A stretch of 21,457 bases of DNA from SKKC01 sp046542845. Its GTDB lineage: Bacteria; Spirochaetota; Spirochaetia; DSM-27196; SKKC01. Shown in pieces: positions 6,959 through 13,459 of the stretch. Where the stretch lies: contig JBKHAN010000051.1 in NCBI GenBank assembly GCA_046542845.1, positions 1-21,457 of the forward strand. The letters run 5' to 3'. Both the position numbers and the translations under genes were made by a program. How positions within the stretch are numbered: position 1 is the first letter of the stretch; each line of letters begins with the position of its first letter. The notes beneath the pieces were generated by a model, which saw only the letters and a list, made by a program, of their open reading frames with translations, did not search any database and was not told the DNA's origin.

Positions 6959-7786
6959 CTAAATTCCCGAACGCTCTTCCTGAACCGCGGTAAACTCGAG
7001 ACGCAGCTCCACCGAATCTTCTACCGAGTCTATGTCGGAGTTTCCTCCGACGTAGGGAATCGTGATGCCGAAGTCTTCCCACAGAACCTCCGTCGACGCG
7101 GTCCCGCTGATCATATCTTCAGACTCGAGTACGAGCTCCATGTCAAAGTCGACCTCCGAGGTGACTCCCCGGATTGTCAGATCCCCGGTCAGGACGATGT
7201 TCAGGGTATCACCGATGTCGAAGCTCGAAGGAACGCCCGAGACGCCGGTCGGGTCGAAGGTCGAGAACTCAAACTCGTCGCGGCCGCTTTCAAGGATCTC
7301 CGCGCGTATGACAACGTCGCGCTCACCGTCAGACCAGCGCTCACGAGACATATCTACGTCAAGGCTCCGGGTCCGGATGTCGCGAACATTGATCTCGAAC
7401 TGCCCCACGCGCACCGAATGGTCGTCGTAATCGATCAGAAACGAACCGTCGAGCTGTCTGGTGGTGCCTTCGACCATATTTTCGCGCCCGAAAATCCGTT
7501 CCTGTATCAGAAACTGCGCGCGCGAATCGCCGTCGTCGCCGGAGGTGACACCGTACTGAATTGTACCTACCGTCGTCTCCTCCGTTTCATCCGTGTCGGA
7601 AACGGTATCCTGGTCGGTTTCTTCCTCGTCGTCGGCACGACCCTCCATTTCGAACGAGCGTTCGGCCTGGACTTCGCGTGTTATCTCACCGTCACCGGCG
7701 CGGATTCCAAGGTAGATCCGGTAACCCACGGCTGCAATAGCAACGACGGAAACCAGAATTATTCCTGCGTACAATAGTTTTTTCAT
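6959..7786 (-). CDS. Membrane-anchored YceI-like protein
   Basis: This 275-residue protein starts with a signal anchor (MKKLLYAGIILVSVVAIAAV, residues 1-20) and an acidic Asp/Glu/Thr-rich linker at about 45-72. A YceI-like beta-barrel domain runs from about 75 to the end: 'IQYGVTSGDDGDSRAQFLIQ' at its start, and 'LTIRGVTSEVDFDMEL' matching the family's G-x-L-T-I-R-G-V-T signature. YceI domains form a lipocalin-like cavity and bind isoprenoid or other lipids in the periplasm. The linker would hold the domain away from the membrane. A longer open frame reaches 7990, but the ATG at 7786 begins the anchor and lies 4 nt from a predicted transcription start. A palindrome covers the -10 region, suggesting specific control. 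Confidence 0.82.
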   Translation of the reverse strand: MKKLLYAGIILVSVVAIAAVGYRIYLGIRAGDGEITREVQAERSFEMEGRADDEEETDQDTVSDTDETEETTVGTIQYGVTSGDDGDSRAQFLIQERIFGRENMVEGTTRQLDGSFLIDYDDHSVRVGQFEINVRDIRTRSLDVDMSRERWSDGERDVVIRAEILESGRDEFEFSTFDPTGVSGVPSSFDIGDTLNIVLTGDLTIRGVTSEVDFDMELVLESEDMISGTASTEVLWEDFGITIPYVGGNSDIDSVEDSVELRLEFTAVQEERSGI

Positions 7787-7788
7787 GT

Positions 7789-7805
7789 CATTACATAAAG
7801 TAATG
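7789..7805. promoter_or_regulatory. Operator-like palindrome over the YceI -10 region
   Basis: CATTAC (7789-7794), five A/T bases, then GTAATG (7800-7805) form a perfect 6-bp inverted repeat. It covers the -10 hexamer and the predicted start, where a bound repressor would block transcription. Confidence 0.4.
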
Positions 7806-7825
7806 GTGTGTGTGAAGCCGGGCAA
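7797..7825 (-). promoter_or_regulatory. Promoter of the YceI-like gene
   Basis: On the minus strand, TTGCCC (7825-7820), a 17-nt spacer and TACTTT (7802-7797). The predicted start is 7790, leaving a 4-nt leader. Confidence 0.5.
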
Positions 7826-7879
7826 CCGATGCGTCACAAATTCATGCCGCCTGTAGCGCTTTCGTGTGTCACAGACCTT

Positions 7880-7908
7880 TTGACCCGAGGCCCAGCGCGG
7901 CGTAGGAT
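7880..7908 (+). promoter_or_regulatory. Promoter of the sulfatase-family gene
   Basis: TTGACC (7880-7885), a 17-nt spacer and TAGGAT (7903-7908). The predicted start is 7915, one base before the ATG at 7916. Confidence 0.55.
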
Positions 7909-7915
7909 ATGGGGC

Positions 7916-9412
7916 ATGAAGACCGTGCTCATATTTCTTGATTCTCTGAACCGCCACTACATGTCGCTGTACGGCGGCGCGCAGGTTCATACACCGAACG
8001 TCGACCGGCTCGCCTCAAGTGGCGTGGTATTTGATAACCACTACGCGGGTTCGCTGCCCTGCATGCCCGCGCGGCGGGAGCTCATGACGGGGCGCATCAA
8101 CTTTACCGAGACGCCGTGGAGCGGAATGCAGCCTTTCGACGAGTCGCTGCCGCGCCTTCTGAACGAGCACGGTGTGTATACGCACCTGATCACCGATCAT
8201 TATCACTATTTCGAGCAGCGCGCCCACGGCTATCACACCGACTTCAGGAGCTGGGAGTTCATGCGCGGTCAGGAAGGCGACCCCTGGATCCCGCGGGTCA
8301 GGGACCCGGAGGTGCCCGAGTATCGCGGAAAGAACCGCAGGCAGGACTGGGTGAACCGCGAAGCTATGGATCTACAGCGGGATGAGGATTATCCGACGCC
8401 GCAGTGCTTCATGCGCGGCATTGAATTTCTGAAAGCAAACGCTGCCGAGGACGACTGGTTTCTGCAACTTGAGGTCTTTGACCCGCACGAGCCCTTTCTC
8501 TGTCCTTCAAAGTATCGCGAGCGGTTTGCGCCCCCCTGGAACGGCCCCTTCCACTTCGACTGGCCACCCTACGCACCGGTTTCACAGGAAGAGCGTGAGG
8601 CGATAGACCATATCCGCGCGTGCTACGCCGGAACGCTCGCAATGGCAGACACCTGGCTTGGTAAATTCCTGGATCAGGTCGATGAGCTCGGCCTTGCAGA
8701 TGACCTTCGGATCATACTGACCACCGATCACGGCCATCTCCTCGGCGAGCACGGCTACTGGGCGAAGAACTATATGCACGACTACCCGGAACTCGTACAT
8801 CTGCCGCTGGTCGTCCGCGATCCGGGCGCAGCAAGCGGTGCCGCGGCGCTCCCGGCAGGGGCGGCGCAGCCCCGCGTCGCCGCTCTGACTGCGACGATCG
8901 ACATTATGCCGACCATCCTTTCATGGCACGGTGTCGATATACCCGATTCCGTCCAGGGCAGGCCCTGGCAGCATCTCCTCGCTGCACCAGCAGCAGGGGG
9001 CGAGGAGCACCACGAAACGGTGCTCTTCGGCTACTGGGGAAAGACTATCAACATAACCGACGGGAAGCAGCAGTATACCCGGGTTCCCGACCCGCAGAAG
9101 CCGCTCTACGATTACACGGCCATGCCCGTGCGCTACATGGGCGCCGACGCAGACGCGCTTCGGGATGCGGAGCTCGGAGATTTCCTGCCGACCGCGAAGG
9201 GCGTGCCGGTGTATCGCGTCCAGTTTCCCGGAAGCGACGGGGGGGAGCACGTGCCGCACGAAGACCTGCTCGTTGATCTGTCTGTCGAGGAGCCGACGGC
9301 ACACCCGATACGCGACCCGGCCCTGCACGCGGAGTGGGAAGGCCGCCTGCGCGAGGCTATGAGGCGACACGAGGTGCCCGAGACGGAGCTTGAGCGCTTC
9401 CGGCTTGCATAG
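7916..9412 (+). CDS. Sulfatase-family hydrolase, non-secreted
   Basis: This 498-residue enzyme belongs to the alkaline phosphatase/sulfatase superfamily. Cys49-Met-Pro-Ala-Arg53 in 'PCMPARRELMTGR' matches the C-x-P-x-R signature, where the Cys is converted to formylglycine. Metal ligands are suggested by Asp9 ('IFLDSLNRHYMSLYG') and by Asp-His in 'TTDHGHLLGEHGYWAK'. Members cleave sulfate esters, or in some branches phosphonate or phosphate diesters; the substrate is unknown. There is no signal peptide, so it should act in the cytoplasm on an imported or internal ester, and it needs a formylglycine-generating enzyme not encoded here. The ATG at 7916 gives the usual N-terminus and sits on a leaderless promoter. 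A histidine phosphatase gene follows closely. Confidence 0.88.
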   Translation: MKTVLIFLDSLNRHYMSLYGGAQVHTPNVDRLASSGVVFDNHYAGSLPCMPARRELMTGRINFTETPWSGMQPFDESLPRLLNEHGVYTHLITDHYHYFEQRAHGYHTDFRSWEFMRGQEGDPWIPRVRDPEVPEYRGKNRRQDWVNREAMDLQRDEDYPTPQCFMRGIEFLKANAAEDDWFLQLEVFDPHEPFLCPSKYRERFAPPWNGPFHFDWPPYAPVSQEEREAIDHIRACYAGTLAMADTWLGKFLDQVDELGLADDLRIILTTDHGHLLGEHGYWAKNYMHDYPELVHLPLVVRDPGAASGAAALPAGAAQPRVAALTATIDIMPTILSWHGVDIPDSVQGRPWQHLLAAPAAGGEEHHETVLFGYWGKTINITDGKQQYTRVPDPQKPLYDYTAMPVRYMGADADALRDAELGDFLPTAKGVPVYRVQFPGSDGGEHVPHEDLLVDLSVEEPTAHPIRDPALHAEWEGRLREAMRRHEVPETELERFRLA

Positions 9413-9433
9413 CACGGGCGCGCGCCGTAGAAT
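9405..9433 (+). promoter_or_regulatory. Promoter of the histidine phosphatase gene
   Basis: TTGCAT (9405-9410), a 17-nt spacer and TAGAAT (9428-9433). The -35 overlaps the last codons of the sulfatase gene. The predicted start is 9440, one base before the ATG. Confidence 0.45.
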
Positions 9434-9440
9434 CTCACAA

Positions 9441-10163
9441 ATGCTGCTGTACATTATTCGCCACGCTGACCCGGACTACGCCGCCGGAACGATAACCGAG
9501 TACGGTCATAAAGAGGCGGCTGCCCTCGCAGGGGTCATGCCTCGCCTCGCTCCGACACACCTGTATTCCTCGCCTCTCAGCCGTGCGAAGGATACCGCGG
9601 CCTATACCGTCGAGGCGACGGGATTGCCGCTTCACATCGAGGACTGGACGCAGGAGATATCCGGCTTTTCCGTCGATCAGGGGAATCCCTACGGAGCAAC
9701 CGCGATCTGGGATTATCACGGCGAACGCGTGCGAAGCCTCGATCCACCGGGTCCGCGTACGGCCGACTGGTTGTCGGTCGCGCCATACAATACGAGCGGG
9801 TTCCCGGACATGCTGATGACTTTACGCAGGGAATCGGATGCGTTCCTCGCGCGGCATGGCATGGTACGAGACGGGGGCGTGTATCGTATCGACGACGCGG
9901 TCCACGATATGCGGTCTCGGCGTATTGCGGTCTTCTGTCACAACGGGTTTGGCCTTACCTGGCTGTCGCACCTGCTCGAGCTGCCGCTTCCGCTTGTGTA
10001 CAGCGGATTCTACCTCTGGCCGAGCTCTGTTACGACTATTCTGTTTGATGAACGCACCGAAGGCGTCGCGACACCCCGGTGCATAGGGCTCGGAGAGGTG
10101 AGTCACCTGCACGCCGCCGGTTTGTCCCCGCGCCCTCGCGGAATCAAGGCGAACCACGAGTAA
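9441..10163 (+). CDS. Histidine phosphatase superfamily protein (phosphoglycerate-mutase-like)
   Basis: This 240-residue cytosolic protein begins with the catalytic motif of the histidine phosphatase superfamily, 'LLYIIRHADPDY' (RHG as RHA; His8 is the phosphoacceptor). It continues with 'HLYSSPLSRAKDTA', which carries the second conserved Arg, and has the second catalytic His in 'VFCHNGFG'. It could remove phosphate from a small sugar phosphate or a related metabolite; true glycolytic mutase activity is unlikely given the divergent middle part (about 70-140). The ATG at 9441 begins right at the catalytic strand and is served by a promoter 7 nt away. It lies 28 nt after the sulfatase gene and could act in the same pathway, but that is inference. 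Confidence 0.85.
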   Translation: MLLYIIRHADPDYAAGTITEYGHKEAAALAGVMPRLAPTHLYSSPLSRAKDTAAYTVEATGLPLHIEDWTQEISGFSVDQGNPYGATAIWDYHGERVRSLDPPGPRTADWLSVAPYNTSGFPDMLMTLRRESDAFLARHGMVRDGGVYRIDDAVHDMRSRRIAVFCHNGFGLTWLSHLLELPLPLVYSGFYLWPSSVTTILFDERTEGVATPRCIGLGEVSHLHAAGLSPRPRGIKANHE

Positions 10164-10222
10164 CTATCGCCCGGCGTCCGACCCCGAGATGGCCCTCGTA
10201 TGTTAGCATCCCGTTAAACAGA

Positions 10223-10238
10223 TGTGAATTCTTTCACA
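10223..10238. promoter_or_regulatory. CRP/FNR-type binding site
   Basis: TGTGA (10223-10227), six bases, TCACA (10234-10238): an exact match to the CRP half-site consensus. Its centre (10230.5) lies about 40 bp before the start expected from TACCCT at 10258-10263, which has no good -35. This is the layout of an activator-dependent promoter. No CRP gene is in the window. Confidence 0.5.
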
Positions 10239-10247
10239 CAAGCCGCC

Positions 10248-10278
10248 TGAAACGTTGTACCCTTTGGAACGTTACAAT
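10248..10278 (+). promoter_or_regulatory. Promoter region with two AACGTT operator-like elements
   Basis: AACGTT occurs at 10251-10256 and 10268-10273, 17 bp apart. The second lies in TGGAACGTTACA (10265-10276), close to the palindromes with central CG bound by LacI-family repressors; the first (10248-10259) is less symmetric. The second overlaps a good -10, TACAAT (10273-10278). The rest of the 146-nt gap before the operon holds the CRP-like site. Confidence 0.4.
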
Positions 10279-10309
10279 CATACAAACCGTGTGAGGGAGG
10301 TTCGTATAC

Positions 10310-11578
10310 ATGAAAAGTCGTCTTGCTCTTCTGAGCCTGGTTCTCGTTCTCGCAGCAGGCACCGTGGTGTTTGCCGGTGGCGGACGCGAAGAGGTCGATG
10401 TGAATACTATAACGCTCGGGTACAATCCGTTTCTTTCGGATTCGTTCACCGATGCACCACCACCGATCGACGTTATCCGTGACGTTTTAGCCGAGCGGTA
10501 TCCGGATATTACGCTCGAGTACCTGACCATGTCGCAGGACCTGCTCGACCAGCTGGTAATCTGGATGACAAGTCAGGACACGTCGGTGGACATCTTCGGT
10601 ATGGACACGCCATGGGTGACCCAGTTCGGCAGCGCCGGGTGGGCTGTCCCCCTGAACGAGCCGCTTCCAGACCTGGACACCCGCATTGCGACCGCGGGTC
10701 TTGAGACCTTTGCGTTCGAGGGCGACTGGCTTGCTGTCCCGTTCTGGGGAAGCGTGACAGGACTGTACTACCGCACCGACCTGCTTGAAGAGTACGGATA
10801 CGATGCACCGGAGAGCGTTATGGAAATGGTCGAGATCATTGAGACCATTCGCGAAGACCGTCCGGAGTTGTCAGGTCTTCTGTGGCCGGGTGAGCGCGGC
10901 GAATCGCTGAACATGTTCTACGCAACGCTTCTACACGCGTTCGGTGGCCAGTACACCGACGACGATGGGAACTATCTCTTCGATTCTGAAGAAAGTGTAC
11001 GAGCTGTGCAGTTCATGCGCGACAGCATTGAGAATGAATGGTCGCCGCGCGCAGTTCAGAACTGGGAGCGACTTGAATCGCGGCAGCGCTTTGTGGCGGG
11101 CGAGGCCATCTTCTCCTGGGACAATCACGATATCGTCGTGTTCCTCGACGATCCGGAGCAATCTGAAGTCGTGGATAACTGGGACCTTATACCGTTCCCT
11201 GCGGAGCCGGAGGGGGAATCAGTTGCGATCACCGGCGGGTTCGCGTTTGCGATGAATCCCTTCAGCGAAAAGCAGGAGAACGCAGCTCGAGTACTTGAGG
11301 TTATCTCAAGCGAAGAAGTACAGCGCGGGTTTGCGCTTGCGTGGGGTCCGGTACAGCAGTACATAGGCTTGTACGACGATCCGGAGGTACAGGAGTACAA
11401 TCCGAACTCCGAGAAGCTGGGACCGCTTGTTGACGTGGCGTTGAATCGTCCACCGTCACCTAACTACGGAGAGCTTTCTGCGCTGATGCAGGAGGAACTG
11501 AACGCTGCGATCACCGGTACACGGTCGGTCGAAGATGCGCTGGAAAACATGCAGCGCAGAGCATCCGCCCTTCGCTGA
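10310..11578 (+). CDS. ABC sugar-binding protein (extracellular family 1)
   Basis: This 422-residue protein has a signal peptide at residues 1-23 (basic start, Leu/Val core) ending before 'GGGREEVD', a form common in spirochaetal binding proteins. The mature part fits family 1 carbohydrate-binding proteins: 'LDQLVIWMTSQDTSVDIFGM', 'AVPFWGSVTGLYYRTDLLEE' and 'AITGGFAFAMNPFSEKQENA' are typical conserved regions. It captures a sugar or oligosaccharide in the periplasm and hands it to the two permeases downstream. There is no lipobox Cys, so it is probably free in the periplasm. A strong Shine-Dalgarno sequence, GGGAGG at 10295-10300, precedes the ATG by 9 nt. A GC-rich hairpin follows the gene. 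Confidence 0.93.
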   Translation: MKSRLALLSLVLVLAAGTVVFAGGGREEVDVNTITLGYNPFLSDSFTDAPPPIDVIRDVLAERYPDITLEYLTMSQDLLDQLVIWMTSQDTSVDIFGMDTPWVTQFGSAGWAVPLNEPLPDLDTRIATAGLETFAFEGDWLAVPFWGSVTGLYYRTDLLEEYGYDAPESVMEMVEIIETIREDRPELSGLLWPGERGESLNMFYATLLHAFGGQYTDDDGNYLFDSEESVRAVQFMRDSIENEWSPRAVQNWERLESRQRFVAGEAIFSWDNHDIVVFLDDPEQSEVVDNWDLIPFPAEPEGESVAITGGFAFAMNPFSEKQENAARVLEVISSEEVQRGFALAWGPVQQYIGLYDDPEVQEYNPNSEKLGPLVDVALNRPPSPNYGELSALMQEELNAAITGTRSVEDALENMQRRASALR

Positions 11579-11596
11579 CCACTCAGGTTCCAATAT

Positions 11597-11619
11597 CCGG
11601 CCGCCCACGTGGCGGCCGG
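11597..11619 (+). terminator. GC-rich intercistronic hairpin
   Basis: A perfect 9-bp stem, CCGGCCGCC (11597-11605) with GGCGGCCGG (11611-11619), has a 5-nt loop and no clear T-run. Such hairpins between a binding-protein gene and its permease genes often protect the upstream mRNA or cause partial termination, so the binding protein is made in excess. The 138-nt gap 11579-11716 also holds GTATC-GG-GATAC (11681-11692), of unknown role. Confidence 0.6.
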
Positions 11620-11716
11620 TTCTCACTCCGGGAAACAGCATTCGCGGTATCCACCTTGACGATCCCTTTCGTTGCAGAGAGTATCGGGATACCCGGTCGT
11701 GCACACGAGGCAGATA

Positions 11717-12613
11717 GTGACGTCTAACAAAATCGAAACCCGTATCGCCGTCGTACTGGCATTTCCGGCCCTGTTCGGGCTTCTGATATTCAACTATTAC
11801 CCGATCCTGCAGAGCTTTTTGTATTCGTTTTTCGACCTGAACTTCACAACGGACTGGCTTAATGCTCCGTTCGTCGGTCTCCAGAACTACGTGACGGTAA
11901 TGGCTAACGATCAGTTCTGGTATACGTTTCTGTTCACGACCGGGTTCACGGTGGTTGCCGTGACACTCGATATAAGCCTCGGCATGCTCTTCGCTCTTGC
12001 CACGTTCTACGTCCCGAAAGGGATGCGGGGTATCCTCAGAGCTTTCATTATCGTTCCCTGGGCTATCCCCAAAGTCATACAGGCGTCAATGTGGAAGTGG
12101 ATGCTCAATAGTGACGTGGGCCCGATCGGCGATATCCTGGTCCGGATCGGTATTGTCGACGAGCCTCCTCTTTTTCTCGCCGAGCAGCTGCTCGCCATGG
12201 GAAGCATAGTCGCCGCGTACACCTGGAAGGGTGCGAGTATAGCGGCATTTTTTCTCATGGGCGGTCTCGCCTTGATTCCAGGCGAAATCAAGGAGTCGGC
12301 TATCGTCGACGGAGCCGGGACCATTCGACGCTTTTTCTCTATTACCCTTCCCATTGTCATGCCGACAGTATTCGTGGCGCTGTTGTATCGAAGCCAGGAC
12401 GCTCTGAGGGTTTTCGACGTGGTCTATGGCCTGACAGGTGGCGGACCGGGGACGAGCACCGATACGCTGAGCTCTTTTGCGTATAACGCCTACTTCCGTT
12501 TCGCCCAGTTCGGCCGCGCATCGACATACGCGGTTGTAACCTTCATTCTGGTTGGGGCTGTCGGCAGCTTCTACATCAGTCGCGTCAGGAAGAACTTCAG
12601 TTTCAGGGAATAG
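11717..12613 (+). CDS. ABC sugar permease, MalF/UgpA type
   Basis: This 298-residue inner-membrane protein has six membrane segments and the binding-protein-dependent permease signature (EAA loop) at 'EIKESAIVDGAGTIRRFFSI' followed by 'TLPIVMPT', where the ATPase docks. The first segment is 'IAVVLAFPALFGLLIFNYYP' and the C-terminal 'VVYGLTGGGPGTSTDTLS' is typical of MalF-like subunits. I prefer the GTG at 11717 because GAGG lies at 11707-11710 and the product starts at the normal place; an ATG at 11672 would add an unusual hydrophilic head. It pairs with the next permease, 2 nt downstream. No ATP-binding subunit is in the window, so a shared MsmK-type ATPase encoded elsewhere is likely. Confidence 0.92.
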   Translation: MTSNKIETRIAVVLAFPALFGLLIFNYYPILQSFLYSFFDLNFTTDWLNAPFVGLQNYVTVMANDQFWYTFLFTTGFTVVAVTLDISLGMLFALATFYVPKGMRGILRAFIIVPWAIPKVIQASMWKWMLNSDVGPIGDILVRIGIVDEPPLFLAEQLLAMGSIVAAYTWKGASIAAFFLMGGLALIPGEIKESAIVDGAGTIRRFFSITLPIVMPTVFVALLYRSQDALRVFDVVYGLTGGGPGTSTDTLSSFAYNAYFRFAQFGRASTYAVVTFILVGAVGSFYISRVRKNFSFRE

Positions 12614-12615
12614 CC

Positions 12616-13458
12616 ATGAACAGAAAACAGCGTGAGATACGCCACAAAATAATCTCGGTCATTATTGTTGCGGGCATAGGCTTCTGGTGTCTGTTCCCGC
12701 TTGCATGGATCTTTGTCACATCGGTCAAACCACTCGGAACCGAATATAGTATTCCTGTCGAGTACTGGCCCGAGGAACCTACGCTCGATAACTATCGCAC
12801 GGTGCTCGGCGAACGCTTTACGATTCAGCGGTCCATACTCAACAGTGCGATTGTGTCGACCGGTTCCGTCATAGGCACGCTGACCATGGCGACTCTTTCC
12901 GCCTACGCCATCGCCCGGCTCAGGTTCCGCTTCCGGTTTCAGACCCTGTACGCTATGCAGATCGCCGGTATGATTCCTCCGATTGTAGTGATCGCGCCCA
13001 CCTTCGTCATGATACGCGCACTTGGGCTGCTTCGAACCTACTGGGCCATGATTCTCCCCAACATGGTGTACGCACTGCCGCTGTCGTCGTTTCTGATCGC
13101 AAGCTATTTCGCGAACATTCCGTTCGAGCTTGAGGATGCGGCAAAGATAGACGGCGCCGGTACCCTGAAGACGATCTTCCGCATCATTCTTCCCATCGCG
13201 GCACCCGGGATATTTTCTGCGGGGGTCCTGGCCTTTCTTGGTTCCTGGGGCGAGTTCATGCTTGCAAACACGGTGAGTATCGGTTCGTCCGCGGTCGAGA
13301 CGGTCCCGGTCGTGATACAGAGTCTCAGCAGGGCATTCAATCTTCAGTGGGCCTGGGTTGCAGCCGGTACGGTTATTACGATCATGCCGGTTCTCATTGC
13401 CGTACTCGTATTCCAGCGGGTGGTCGTCACCGGCCTGTCGGCGGGCGGCGTGAAATAA
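12616..13458 (+). CDS. ABC sugar permease, MalG/UgpE type
   Basis: This 280-residue protein has six membrane segments. The EAA loop is 'ELEDAAKIDGAGTLKTIFRI' with 'ILPIAAPGI' after it. Other MalG-type marks are 'FPLAWIFVTSVKP' after the first segment and 'ATLSAYAIARLRFRF'. It forms the channel with the preceding permease. The start is 2 nt after the previous stop and the gene ends 1 nt before the alpha-mannosidase start, so the three are one transcript with probable translational coupling. Length is normal. Confidence 0.93.
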   Translation: MNRKQREIRHKIISVIIVAGIGFWCLFPLAWIFVTSVKPLGTEYSIPVEYWPEEPTLDNYRTVLGERFTIQRSILNSAIVSTGSVIGTLTMATLSAYAIARLRFRFRFQTLYAMQIAGMIPPIVVIAPTFVMIRALGLLRTYWAMILPNMVYALPLSSFLIASYFANIPFELEDAAKIDGAGTLKTIFRIILPIAAPGIFSAGVLAFLGSWGEFMLANTVSIGSSAVETVPVVIQSLSRAFNLQWAWVAAGTVITIMPVLIAVLVFQRVVVTGLSAGGVK

Positions 13459-13459
13459 C

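Noticed and set aside
7787..7990. N-terminal extension of the YceI-like protein
   Set aside because: It would place hydrophilic sequence before the signal anchor and overlap the sulfatase gene start; the promoter evidence supports 7786.
11656..11687. A promoter for the permease genes (TTGACG ... TATCGG)
   Set aside because: The spacer is 20 nt and the -10 is poor, so it is too weak to list; read-through from the binding-protein gene is simpler.
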